Of a stretch of DNA of 29,000 nucleotides, positions 8,727 through 19,941 are shown piece by piece. The number at the start of each line of letters is the position of its first letter. The stretch's first letter is position 1. Source of the stretch: Owenia fusiformis (Eukaryota; Annelida; Polychaeta; Sabellida; Oweniidae); NCBI GenBank assembly GCA_903813345.2, contig CAIIXF020000107.1, positions 1 to 29,000 of the forward strand. Reading direction: 5' to 3'. The position numbers were made by a program, and so were the translations under genes. Below the pieces are notes generated by a model. It saw only the letters and a list, made by a program, of their open reading frames with translations. It ran no database searches and was not told the origin of the DNA.

Positions 8727-11411
8727 TTATTATTATTCTTTCAGAATCTTCCTCCTTCCCAGATTTCTCACCAACTAAAAGAATTTACTTTAAGCTGCTT
8801 ACATGATCAACTAGGGGCAGTACCTGGGATGATGGGAAATTAGGTCAAATTTTTATCTAGGTCAAGGGTCAAGAACTAGGTCAAATCAAGGTCAAATCAA
8901 CATTCTGTGAATTATCTTCGTTGTTGTTTGTCGTAACTACTTCATCTTAGTTTCTTCATGTAGCTTAGAAAAAAACAAATCGAGAGTGTGCCATCCGTTT
9001 TTTGATTACTCTTAGCGATTTTGAGATATGGCGTCCTGAAAGTAGGTCAAAACCAAAAAGTTCTCCAAATTTAACATATGAGCTATGAAATAAGGGTAGA
9101 ATTTTCTCAGGAATCCGAATCTGCAAACCAAATTTTGATCCGACTTCCCGTTCGGAAGTTATGGCGTTTTGAAAGCTCAAAAATCGCTAAATTTGGTGCC
9201 CATGTTAAGTCAATGGGAAAAAAGATTTTTTTGAAGTGAAAAATACGAAATATAGACTGAGTTCAGCTAAATATAATGAAAGCTTTTAAAAGAAGGGGAC
9301 CTCATAAGCCATCTAGCTTCAAAATTTGGACACCAAAATGCCTAGGTCAAAATCTAGGTCAAATTCAAAGTTTTTCCTTATTTTTGCGATTCTGACACAA
9401 CAGATTAATTATATTCTTCGAAATTTTGTATACATGTAGCTAAGAGTCTGCTAATAGTGTTAGCCTTTTGCCGTCAGAAAGTATTTTGCCCCATTTTTGA
9501 GATATGGTGTCCGAAAAGTAGGTCAAAATAAAAAATTCTCAAAATTTGACGTTTGAGTTATGAATTAAGTATAGAATTTTCTCAGGAATCCGAATCTGCA
9601 AACCAAATTTCGATCCGACTTCCGGTTTGGAAGTTATGGCATGTCCGAAAAGTAGGTCAAAATAAAAAGTTTCCAAATTTAACGTATGAGCTATGAATTA
9701 AGGATAGAATTTTCTCTGGAATCCAAATCTGCAAACCAAATTTCGATCCGACTTCCGGTTCGGAAGTTATGGCGTTTTGAAAGCTCAAAAATCGCTAAAT
9801 TTGGTGCCCCATGTTATGTCAATGGGAAAAAATATTTTTTTGAAGTGTAAAATACGAGATATAGACTAAGTACAGCTAAACATAATGGAAGCCCATAAAA
9901 GAAAGGGACCTCAAAACCTTCTAATTTTGAAAATTTGGACAACAAAATGCCTAGGTCAAAATCTAGGTCAAATTCAAAGCTTTTCCTTATTTTTGCGATT
10001 CTGACACTACACTTTAATTATATTTTTCGAAATTGTGTATACATGTAGCCAAGAGTGTGCTAATAGTGTTAGCCTTTTGCCGTCAAAAAGTATTTTGACC
10101 CACTTTTGAGATATGGTGTCCCAAAAGTAGGTCAAAATAAAAAAATCCTCAAATGTAACGTATGAGTTATGAATAAGGGGTAGAATTTTATCAGGAATTC
10201 GAATCTGCAAATCAAATTTTGATTCGACCTCCTGTTCGGAAGTTATGGTGTTTTGAAAGCTCAAAAATCGCTAAATTTGCTGCCCCATGTTATGTCAATG
10301 GGAAAAAAGATTTTTTTGAAGTGTAAAATACGAGATATAGACTGAGTACAGCTTAATATAATGAAAGCCTATTAAAGAAGGGGACCTCGAAGGCTACTTA
10401 GCTCCAAAATTTGGACACCAAAATGCCTAAGTCAAAATCTAGGTCAAATTTATAGTTTTCCCTTATTTTTGCGATTCTGACACTATATTTAAATGATTTG
10501 CTTTAAAATTTTGTATACAGGTAGCAAAGAGTATGCTATAGTGTTAGCGTTTTGCCGTCAGAAAGTATTTTGACCCACTTTTGAGATATGGTGTCCAAAA
10601 AGTAGGCCAAAGTAAAAAGTTTTCCAAAATTAACGTATGAGTTATGAATTAAGGGTAGAATTTTCTCAGAAATCTAGATCTGCAAACCAAATTTCGATCC
10701 GACTACTTGTTCTGAAGTTATGGCGTTTTGAGATCTCAAAAATCGCTAAATTTGGTGCCCCATGTTAAATCAATGGGACCGAATAATTTTTTGAAGTGTA
10801 AAAATACGAGATATAGAATGAGTACAGCTAAACATAATGAAAGCCCATAGAAGAAGGGGACCTCAAAAGCTACTTTCCTTCAAAGTTTGGACACCAAAAT
10901 ACCTAGTTTAAAAAATCTAGGTCAAATTCATAGTTTTTTCTTATTTTGCGATTCTGACACTACACTTCAATGATATTCTCCGAAATTTTGTATACTTGTA
11001 GCAAAAATTGCAATCCGACCCCAGGTTTAGATTCTACGCCATTTTGAAGTTTGAAATTCGCACTTGCCAGTATTCACGATGCGGATTGATCAAATATACT
11101 TTCAAAAATTCCTGCATACCCTACTTTACCTCTCTACCTACTCAGCTACTTATTTGACTACTTACTCAATTACTTAATTAGTTATTACTTACTTAGCAAC
11201 TTACTCAGCTACTAACTCAGGTACTTACTCAGCTACTTACTCAGCTACCTACTCAGCTTTTTACTCAGTTACTTACTCAGCTATTTACTCAACTACTACT
11301 AAGGTACTTACTCAGCTAATTACTCAGTTACTTACTCAGCTCTTTACTGATCTATCTAGGTAAAATAAATCTGGAGTCTTAAATTGAACTTGTTCAATTT
11401 CACAAATCTAG
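8727..11411 (+). repeat. Superunit D
   Basis: The head begins TTATTATTATTCTTTCAGAA and has the imperfect repeat AGGTCAAGGGTCA at 8859-8871, followed by extra TCAAGGTCA sites. Modules start at about 9042, 9518, 9652, 10128 and 10602 (steps 476, 134, 476, 474). A final module has been deleted near 11005. The tail is a TACTCAGCTACT array, AATCTGGAGTCT (11368-11379), the hairpin AAATTGAACTTGTTCAATTT (11381-11400) and CTAG (11408-11411). D is the co-linear partner of J (constant offset 11,215 bp from about 8750 to 10264) and of most of L. Confidence 0.87.
11121..11345. repeat. 12-bp CTCAGCTACTTA minisatellite (D tail)
   Basis: Degenerate 12-bp units of the form TACTCAGCTACT with variants such as TACTCAGTTACT and TACTCAACTACT. 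The same tail type occurs in H, I, J and K. Confidence 0.85.
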
Positions 11412-13132
11412 TTATTCTTTTTTCTTCCTCCTCGCCAAATTTCTCGTCAACTATAACAGCTTACTTAATCCAACTTACATGGTTAACTAAAGACTGAAAC
11501 CGGCTTTCTGGGAAATTAGGTCAAATTTTTATCTAGGTCAAAGGTCAAGAACTAGGTCAAATCTTACATTTTCAACATTCTTCATCATATCTTCGTCAAT
11601 ATTCTTCGTAACTCCTTCATCTTTTTTTCATCGTGTAGCTTAGAAAAAGGCGAATCAAAGATATGACATCAGAATTTTGATTACTCTTACCGATTTTGAG
11701 ATACGGCGTCCGAAATGTAGGTCACGCCTAAACATGCTCCAAATCGAATGTGTGAGCTATGAAAAAGATGTAGAATTTTCTCAGGAATCCAAATCTGCAA
11801 ACCAAATTTGGATCGGACTTCCGGTTCGGAAGTTATGGCGTTTTGAAAGCTCAAAAATCGCTAAATTTGGTGCCTATGTTAAGTCAATGGGAAAAAAGAC
11901 TTTTTCGAAGTGTAAAATACAGGATATTGACTGAGTACAGCTTAACATAATGAATGCTTATAAAAGAAGGGGACCTCAAAAGCTACATAGCTTCAAAATT
12001 TGGACACCAAAATGCCTAGGTCAAAATCAAGGTCAAATTCATAGTTTTTCCTTATTTTTACGATTCTGACACTACACTTTAATAATTTACTTCAAAATTT
12101 TGTATACAGGTCGCAAAGAGTGTGCTAATAGTGTTAGCCTTTTGCCGTCAGAAAGTATTTTGACCCACTTTTGAGATATGGTGTCCGAAAAGTAGGTCAA
12201 AATAAAAAGTTCTCCAGATTCAACGTATGAGTTATGAATTAAAGGTAGAATCTTCTCAGGAATCCGAATCTGCAAACCAAATTTCGATCCGACTACCGGT
12301 TCGGAAGTTATGGCGTGTCCAAAAAGTAGGTCAAAATAAAAAAATTCCAAATTTAACGTATGAGTTATGAATTAGGGGTAGAATTTTGTCAGGAATCCAA
12401 ATCTGCAAACCAAATTACGATCCGACTTCCGGTTCGAAAGTTATGGGGTTTTGAAAGCTCAAAAATCGCTAAATTTGGTGCCCCATGTTATGTCAATGAG
12501 AAAAAGGATTTTTTGAAGTGTAAAATACCAGATAAAGACTGAGTACAGCTTAATATTCTGAAAGCCTATAAAAGGAGGGGACCTCGAAGGCTATCTAGCT
12601 TTAAAATTTGGACGCAAAAATGCCTTGGTCAAAATCTAGGTCAAATTCATAGTTTTTCCTTATTTTTGCGATTCTGACATTACACTTTAAGGATTTGCTT
12701 CAAAATTTTGTATACAGGTAGCAAAGAGTGTGCTTATAGTGTTAGCCTTCTGCCGTCAGAAAGTTTTTTGACCCACTTTTGAGATATGGTGTCCGAAATG
12801 TAGGTCAAAATAAAAAATTATCCAAATTTAACGTATGAGTTATGAATTAAGGGTAGAATTTTCTCAGGAATCAGAATCTTTAAACCAAATTTCGATCTGA
12901 CTTCTGGTTAGATAGTTATAGCGGTTTGAAGTCTCGAAAAGTCGATATGATGATATCCCCATGTTAAGCTAATAGAGTCGAAGATAGCCTTCTTAAAAGT
13001 TGTCTAAATGTCTATATTCTAGCTGACTCAGCTTATTCTGAATGACTCAGCTTACAAGTTCTGGATGACTCAGCTTAAAAAAAATGTGAAATCTGGAGTC
13101 TTAAATTGAACTTGTTCAATTTACATGTCTAG
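11412..13132 (+). repeat. Superunit E
   Basis: A head of its own type (CTTCCTCCTCGCCAAATTTC) with AGGTCA repeat at 11535-11547. Modules start at about 11718, 12192, 12326 and 12800 (steps 474, 134, 474), the same plan as B. The tail has GCTGACTCAGC (13022-13032) and GATGACTCAGC, then ATCTGGAGTCT, a perfect hairpin (13103-13122) and CTAG (13129-13132). The next base is T, directly before the 717-bp repeat pair. Confidence 0.85.
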
Positions 13133-13133
13133 T

Positions 13134-13850
13134 GATTTTTGCTTTCGTATGTGCAAAAAGCAAAAATCCTCCTCACACACGTTCTCGCCAACGAGAGATA
13201 TTTGGATAAATCTACTCATACACGTTGTTAGGGGGCTAGGCGTAGTTGGTGGGAAATTAGGTCAAATCCTTATCTGGGTCAAAGGTCGAAATCTAGGTCG
13301 AAATCTGCATTTCCGCTATTTCGGCCTCTCGAGCCTCCTTAAGAAGTCAGAATCGGAGGAAAACTAGCTGGTCGGAAAGACAGTTTTCCGAGCGTTAAAA
13401 AAACAGTGGACCAAATTTCAATCCGACCATTAGTTATCGAGATATACGCGTTTGAAGTTCGCGTACGGGCCACCGTTGCCGTATATCTAGACGACACCTG
13501 GTATACACTTGGTATACGTATCTCTGCGAACAACAGACATTTGAAAGAAAATAGGCCCGAACGATGACTAGAGCATTTCTAAAACAACGATTCCCTTCGT
13601 CAAACTAACGATTGCGGAATGTAGAACGACACGTACGCTGCTCGAATCTACGTCGAAAGCTCTATATAGACGTCTGGAAGGCCTATTTTTTGAAGGACTA
13701 TTTTTTGACCTCGACGGATCCGCGAAGCACGAGCCAGGCATTCTCCCCAACTACCTCCCTAGATTCCCCGACCTTTAATCGACCATTATAGGCCCTCAGA
13801 GCGTCCGTAGAGCCATTAGCCTCTATACGCGTATGGGCAAATCCTATTAT
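13134..13850 (+). repeat. 717-bp CpG-rich repeat, copy 1
   Basis: It starts with a perfect 12-bp hairpin, GATTTTTGCTTT (13134-13145) and AAAGCAAAAATC (13157-13168). It then has TTCTCGCCAACGAGAG and the recognisable but diverged head GGGAAATTAGGTCAAAT, with GGGTCAAAGGTCG in place of the AGGTCA repeat. CAATCCGACC followed by GTTATCGAGATATACGCG matches the body's CGATCCGACTT...GTTATGGCG, so this is an old branch of the same family. It is markedly richer in CpG than its neighbours. The palindrome ATACGCGTAT lies at 13825-13834, and the copy ends in CCTATTAT. Short frames on both strands recur identically in copy 2 and look incidental. Confidence 0.9.
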
Positions 13851-14567
13851 GATTTTTGCTTTCGTATTTGCAAAAAGCAAAAATCCTCCTCACACACGTT
13901 CTCGCCAACGAGAGATATTTGGATAAATCTACTCATACACGTTGTTAGGGGGCTAGGCGTGGTTGATGGGAAATTAGGTCAAATCCTTATCTGGGTCAAA
14001 GGTCGAAATCTAGGTCGAAATCTGCATTTCCGCTATTTCGGCCTCTCGAGCCTCCTTAAGAAGTCAGAATCGGAGGAAAACTAGCTGGTCGGAAAGACAG
14101 TTTTCCGAGCATTAAAAAAACAGTGAACCAAATTGAAATCCGACCATTAGTTATCGAGATATACGCGTTTGAAGTTCGCGTACGGGCCACCGTTGCCGTA
14201 TATCTAGACGACACCTGGTATACACTTGGTATACGTATCTCTGCGAACAACAGACATTTGAAAGAAAATAGGCCCGAACGATGACTAGAGCATTTCTAAA
14301 ACAACGATTCCCTTCGTCAAACTAACGATTGCGGAATGTAGAACGACACGTACGCTGCTCGAATCTACGTCGAAAGCTCTATATAGACGTCTGGAAGGCC
14401 TATTTTTTGAAGGACTATTTTTTGACCTCGACGGATCCGCGAAGCACGAGCCAGGCATTCTCCCCAACTACCTCCCTAGATTCCCCGACCTTTAATCGAC
14501 CATTATAGGCCCTCAGAGCGTCCGTAGAGCCATTAGCCTCTATACGCGTATGGGCAAATCCTATTAT
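13851..14567 (+). repeat. 717-bp CpG-rich repeat, copy 2
   Basis: Directly abuts copy 1 and matches it base for base apart from seven substitutions that I can count, all in the first ~310 bp; the remaining ~400 bp look identical. The cap hairpin is kept (13851-13862 and 13874-13885). It ends CCTATTAT exactly where the next TAGACTCCAGAT hairpin starts. Confidence 0.92.
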
Positions 14568-14925
14568 TAGACTCCAGATTGAAAATCTGGAGTCTATTGT
14601 TTTTGCCTGTTTTCTTTATTATTAGACTCCAGATGAAAATCTGGAGTCTATTGCTTTCGTCAGTTTTCTTTATTATTAGACTCCAGATGAAAATCTGGAG
14701 TCTATTGCTTTCGTCAGTTTTCTTTATTATTATTATTATTAGACTCCAGATGAAAATCTGGAGTCTATTGCTTTCGTCAGTTTTCTTTATTATTAGACTC
14801 CAGATTGAAAATCTGGAGTCTATTGTTTTTGCCTGTTTTCTTATTATTAGACTCCAGATGAAAATCTGGAGTCTATTGCTTTTGCCAGTTTTCTTATTAG
14901 ACTCCAGATGTAAATCTGGAGTCTA
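14568..14925. repeat. Seven tandem hairpin cassettes (5' cap of superunit G)
   Basis: TAGACTCCAGAT/ATCTGGAGTCTA hairpins at 14568-14596, 14623-14650, 14677-14704, 14740-14767, 14794-14822, 14848-14875 and 14898-14925. Spacers match those in A. The 140-codon frame at 14579-15001 is a translation of the array. Confidence 0.9.
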
Positions 14926-16340
14926 TAGCTTTTGTCAGTATTCTTCTTCTTCTTCTTCTTCTTCTTTATTATTATTCTCTACACGTTTTCTCAGTAACTA
15001 GAACACATTGAGTCAAGTCCTGTATATGGTCAATTCAGGTCCAGTATCTAGTTCCTCGGAAATTGGGTCAAATTTTTATCTAGGTCAAAGGTCAAGAACT
15101 AGGTCAAATCTTACATTTTCAACCTTCTGTCTATTATCTTCGTCGTTATTTATCGAAACGTCTTCTTATTTTTTTCATCATGTAGCTTAGGAACAGCCCT
15201 TTCATAAGTGTGCCATCAGATTTTTGATTACTGTTACCGATTTTGAGATATGGCGTCCGGAAAGTAGGTCAGAACAAAAAGTTCTCCAAATTCAACATGT
15301 GAGTTATAGAATAAGTGAAGAATGATCTCAGGAATTTGAATCTGCAAACCAAATTCGGATCAGACTACCGGTTCGGAAGTTATGGCGTTTTGAAAGCTCG
15401 AAAATTGCTTAATTTGGTGCCCATGTTAAGTCAATGGGAAAAAATATTTTTTTGAAGTGAAAAATACGAAATATAGACTGAGTTCAGCTTAATATAATGA
15501 AAGCTTTTAAAAGAATGGAACCTCAAAAGCCATCTAGCTTCAAAATTTGGACACCAAAATGCCTAGGTCAAAATCTAGGTCAAATTCAAAGTTTTTCCTT
15601 ATTTTTGCGATTCTGACACTAGACTTTAATTTTATTCTTCGAAATTGTGTATACATGTAGCCAAGAGTGTGCTAATAGCGTTAGCTTTTTGCCGTCAGAA
15701 AGTATTTTGACCCACTTTTGAGATATGGTGTCCGAAAAGTAGGTCAAAATAAATAGTTCTCCAAGTTTAACGTATGAGTTATGAATTAAGAATAGAATTT
15801 TCTCAGAAATCTGAATCTGCAATCCAAATTTCGATCCGACTTCCGGTTACGAAGTTATGCGGTGTCCAAAAAGTAGGCCAAAATAAAAATTCGCTAAATT
15901 TAACGTATGTGTTATGAATTAGGGGTAGAATTTTGTCAGGAATCCGAATCTTTAAATCAAATTTCGATCTGACTTCCGATTCGGAAGTTATGGCATCTTG
16001 AAATTTCGGAAAAATCGATCTGATGGTATCCTGATAGAAAGTCAAGAGTAGAGAAGAAAATATTGAAAAATTCATCCATCCTTCCTATCTGATCCTATCC
16101 TTCCTATCTATCCTTCCTTCGTATCTTTTCCTTCCTATCCTATCCTTTCATATCCTTTCTTCCTATTCTATCCTTCTTTCTTGTTCTATCCTATCGTTCC
16201 TTCCTATTTTCTCCTATCCTACCTTCCTATTTTATTCATCCATCTTTTTCTAGATGACTCAGCTTATTCAGGATGATTCGGCTAAAAATGGTCTAAATCT
16301 GGAGTCTGAAATTGAACTTCGTTCAATTTCCAAAGTCTAG
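14926..16340 (+). repeat. Superunit G
   Basis: Begins with a CTT microsatellite, then a head of the same type as A (TCTAGTTCCTCGGAAATTGG) with AGGTCA repeat at 15082-15094. Modules at about 15264, 15739 and 15873 (steps 475 and 134). Tail: CCTAT tract, GATGACTCAGC, AATCTGGAGTCT, hairpin with 3-base loop (16309-16329), CTAG (16337-16340). Same plan as A. Confidence 0.85.
16073..16236. repeat. CCTAT/CCTTC pyrimidine microsatellite (G tail)
   Basis: Third tract of this type, shorter than those in A and C, in the same place before the GATGACTC repeats. Confidence 0.9.
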
Positions 16341-18184
16341 TTATTATTAGACTCCAGATGAAAATCTGGAGTCTATTGCTTTTGCCAGTTTTCTTATTAT
16401 TATTATTCATTCATTCTTTCTTTCTTTCTTTCTTTCTTTCCGAACACTTTTTCTCAGCAACTAGAAGAACTTACTTTAACCTACTTACATGGCTAACATA
16501 GCCCATCAACCTAGTTTCTGGGAAATTAGGTCAAATTTTTATCTAGGTCAAAGGTCAAGAACTAGGTCAAATTTAGGTCAATCAACATTCTGTCAATTAT
16601 CTTCGTTGTTACTTGTGGTAACTCCTTCATCTTTTTTTCAACATGTAGCTTAGAAAAAAACAAATCGAGAGTGTGCCATCCGTTTTTTGATTACTCTTAC
16701 TGATTTTGAGATATGGCGTCCGGAAAGTAGGTCAAACTAAAAAGTTAACCAAATTTAACATATGAGCTATGAAATAAGTGTAAAATTTTCTCAGGAATCT
16801 GAATCTGCAAACCAAATTTCGATCCGACTTCCGGTTCGGAAGTTATGGCATTTTGAAAACTCAAAAATCGCTAAATTTGGTGCCCATGTTAAGTCAATGG
16901 GAAAAAAGATTTTTTTGAAGTGAAAAATACGGAATATAGACTAAGTTCAGCTTCACATAATCAAAGCCTTTAAAAGAAGGGGACCTCAAAAGCCATCTAG
17001 CTTCAAAATTTGGACACCAAAATGCCTAGGTCAAAATCTAGGTCAAATTCATAGGTTTTCCTTATTTTTCGATTCTGACACTACACTTTAATTATATTCT
17101 TCGAAATTGTGTATACATGTAGCCAAGAGTGTGCTAGTAGCGTTAGCCTTTTGCCGTCAGAAAGTATTTTGACCCACTTTTGAGATATGGTGTCCGAAAT
17201 GTAGGTCAAAATAAAAAGTTCTCCAAATTTGATGTTTGAGTTATGAATTAAGAGTAGAATTTTCCGAGAAATCCGAATCTGCAAACCAAATTTCGATCCG
17301 ACTTCCGGTTTCGAAGTTATGGCGTGTCCAAAAAGTAGGTCAAAATAAAAATTCGCCAAATTTAACGTATGAGTTATGAATTAGGGGTAGAATTTTGTCA
17401 GGAATCCGAATCTGCAAACCAAATTTCGATCCGACTTCTCGTTTGAAAGTTATGGCGTTTTGAAATTTCGAGAAAAATCGATCTGATGTTATCCTGATTG
17501 AAAGTCAAGGAAAAAAGATTTTTTTGAAGTGTAAAATACGAGATATAGATTGAGTACAGCTTAAGATAATGAATTCTGATAAAAGAAGGGGACCTCAAAA
17601 GCTACCTAGTTTCAATATTTGGACACCAAAATGCCTAGGTCAAAATCTAGGTCAAATTCATAGTTTTTCCTTATTTTTTCGATTCTGGCACTACACTTTT
17701 AGGATTTGCTTCAACATTTTGTATACAGGTAGCAAAGAGTGTGCTAATAGTGCTAACAGTATTTTGACCCACTTTTGAGATATGGTGTTCGTAAAGTAGG
17801 TCAAAATAAAAAGTTCTCATAATTTAACTTATGAGTTATGAATTAAGGGTAGAATTTTCTCAGGAATCCAAATCTGCAAACCAAATTTCAATCCGACTTC
17901 CAGTCAAAAATTCCTACTTACCTACCTACTTACCTACTCGGCTACCTACTTAGCTACCTACTCAGCTACTTACTCAGCTACCTACTCAGCTACTTACTCA
18001 GCTACCTGCTCAGCTGCTTACTCAGCTACCTACTCAGCTACTTACTCAGCTACCTACTCAGCTACTTACTCAATTACTTAATCATCTACTTACTCAGCTT
18101 CCTACTCAGTTACTTACTCAGCTCTTTACTCAAGTAAATCAATCTGGAGTCTTAAATTGAACTTTGTTCAATTTACCAATCTAG
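16341..18184 (+). repeat. Superunit H, with a single 5' cap hairpin
   Basis: Directly after G's CTAG comes TTATTAT and one cap hairpin (16348-16375), then TTATT/CATT/TTTC microsatellites. The AGGTCA repeat is at 16545-16557. Modules at about 16728, 17201 and 17335 (steps 473 and 134) are followed by a chimeric join near 17508 into a further partial monomer. The tail is a TACTCAGCTACT array, AATCTGGAGTCT, hairpin with TTT loop (18154-18174) and CTAG (18181-18184). H is the most complete single example of the proposed element, from 5' cap to 3' end. Confidence 0.87.
17911..18130. repeat. 12-bp CTCAGCTACTTA minisatellite (H tail)
   Basis: The most regular of the five arrays of this type, alternating TACTCAGCTACC and TACTCAGCTACT units. 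Confidence 0.88.
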
Positions 18185-19941
18185 TTATTATTCTTTCTTT
18201 CTTTCCGAACACTTTTTCTCAGCAACTAGAAGGACTTACTTAAATCTGCTAACATAGTCAACTAGGTTATGAAACCTAGTTTCTGGGAAATTAGGTCAAA
18301 TGTTTATCTAGGTCAAAGGTCAAGAACTAGGTCAAATCGTGGGTTTTCACTATTTTACAAGTTTTCTCAGTCGTCCTTCGGTATTTTTGCTCTGGGTTTT
18401 TTTCATCATGTTCCTTAGAAAAAAAGCTAATTCCGAAAGGCAAATCGTTTTTTGATTACTCTTACCGATTTTGAGAAATGACGTCCGAAAAGAAGGTCAG
18501 AACATAAAAAGTTCTCCAAATTCAACGTGTAAATTATCAAATAAGTGTAGAATTATCCCAGGAATCCGAATCTGCAAACAAAATTTCGATCCGACTTCCG
18601 GTTCGGAAGTTATAGCGTTTTGAAATCTCAAAATCGCTAAATTTGGTGCCCCATGTTAAGTCAATGGGGAAAAAGACTTCTTCTAAGTGTAAAATACGAG
18701 ATATAGACTGAGTACAGCTTAACATAATGAAAGCCTATAAAAGAAGGGGACTTCGAAGGCTATCTAGCTTTAAAATTTGGACAGCAAAATGCCTAGGTCA
18801 AAATCTAGGTCAAATTTATAGTATTTTCTTATTTTTGCGATTCTGACACTACACTTTAATAATTTGCTTCAAAATTTTGTATACAGGTAGCCAAGAGTGT
18901 GCTTATAGTGTTAGCCTTTTGCCGTCAGAAAGTATTTTGACCTACTTTTGAGATATGGTGTCCGAAAAGTAGGTCAAAATAAAAAATTCTCCAAATTTAA
19001 CACATGAGTTATGAATTAAGAGTAGAATTTTCTCAGGAATCCGAATCTGCAAACCAAATTTCGATCCGACTTCCGGTTCTAAAGTTATGGCGTGTCCGAA
19101 AAGTAGGTCAAAATAAAAATTCGCCAAATTTAACGTATGAGTTATGAATTAGGGGTAGAATTTTGTCAGGAATCCGAATCTTTAAATCAAACTTAGATCC
19201 GACTTCCGGTTCGGAAGTTATGGCGTTTTGAAATTTCGGAAAATCGATCTGATGGTATCCTGATAGAAAGTCAAGGAAAAAAGATTTTTTTGAAGTGTAA
19301 AATACGAGATATAGATTGAGTACAGCTTAAGATAATGAATTCCTATAAAAGAAGGGGACCTCAAAAGCTACCTAGTTTCAATATTTGGACACCAAAATGC
19401 CTAGGTCAAAATCTAGGTCAAATTCATAGTTTTTCCTTATTTTTGCGATTCTGGCACTACACTTATAGGATTTGCTTCAAAATTTTGTATACAGGTAGCT
19501 AAGAGTGTGCTTATAGTGAGAGCCTTTTGCCGTCAGAAAGTATTTTGACCCACCTTTGAGATATGGTGTCCGTAAAGTAGGTCAAAATAAAAAGTTCTCA
19601 TAATTTAACTTATGAGTTATGAATTAAGGGTAGAATTTTCTCAGGAATCCGAATCTGCAAACTAAATTTCAATCCGACTTCCGGTCAAAAATTCCTACTT
19701 ACCTACCTACTTACCTACTCGGCTACCTACTTACCTACCAACTCAGCTACCTACTCAGCTACTTACTCAGCTTCCTACTCAGCTACCTACTCAGCTACCT
19801 GCTCAGCTGCTTACTCCGCTACCTACTCAGCTACTTACTCAATTACTTAATCATCTACTTACTCAGCTTCCTACTCAGCTCTTTACTCAAGTAAATCAAT
19901 CTGGAGTCTTAAATTGAACTTTGTTCAATTTACCAATCTAG
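18185..19941 (+). repeat. Superunit I
   Basis: No cap hairpin. Its head is the B type, with AGGTCA repeat at 18310-18322. Modules at about 18492, 18969, 19103 and 19578 (steps 477, 134, 475). From about 19245 onward it matches H at an offset near 1766 bp, including the chimeric join. The tail is a TACTCAGCTACT array, then AATCTGGAGTCT, hairpin with TTT loop (19911-19931) and CTAG (19938-19941). Confidence 0.85.
19691..19890. repeat. 12-bp CTCAGCTACTTA minisatellite (I tail)
   Basis: Shorter version of the H tail with the same flanks and unit variants such as TGCTCAGCTGCT. Confidence 0.87.

Noticed and set aside
9570-9610. GATTCGGATTCC (minus strand of GGAATCCGAATC) resembling a tRNA/SINE B box
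   Set aside because: It departs from GGTTCGANTCC at about three positions, and no A box at a suitable distance or tRNA-like fold was found.
13125-14467. Identical short frames in both 717-bp copies (for example DFCFRMCKKQKSSSHTFSPT)
   Set aside because: Identity follows from the recent duplication; the frames are short, overlap on both strands and match nothing recognised.
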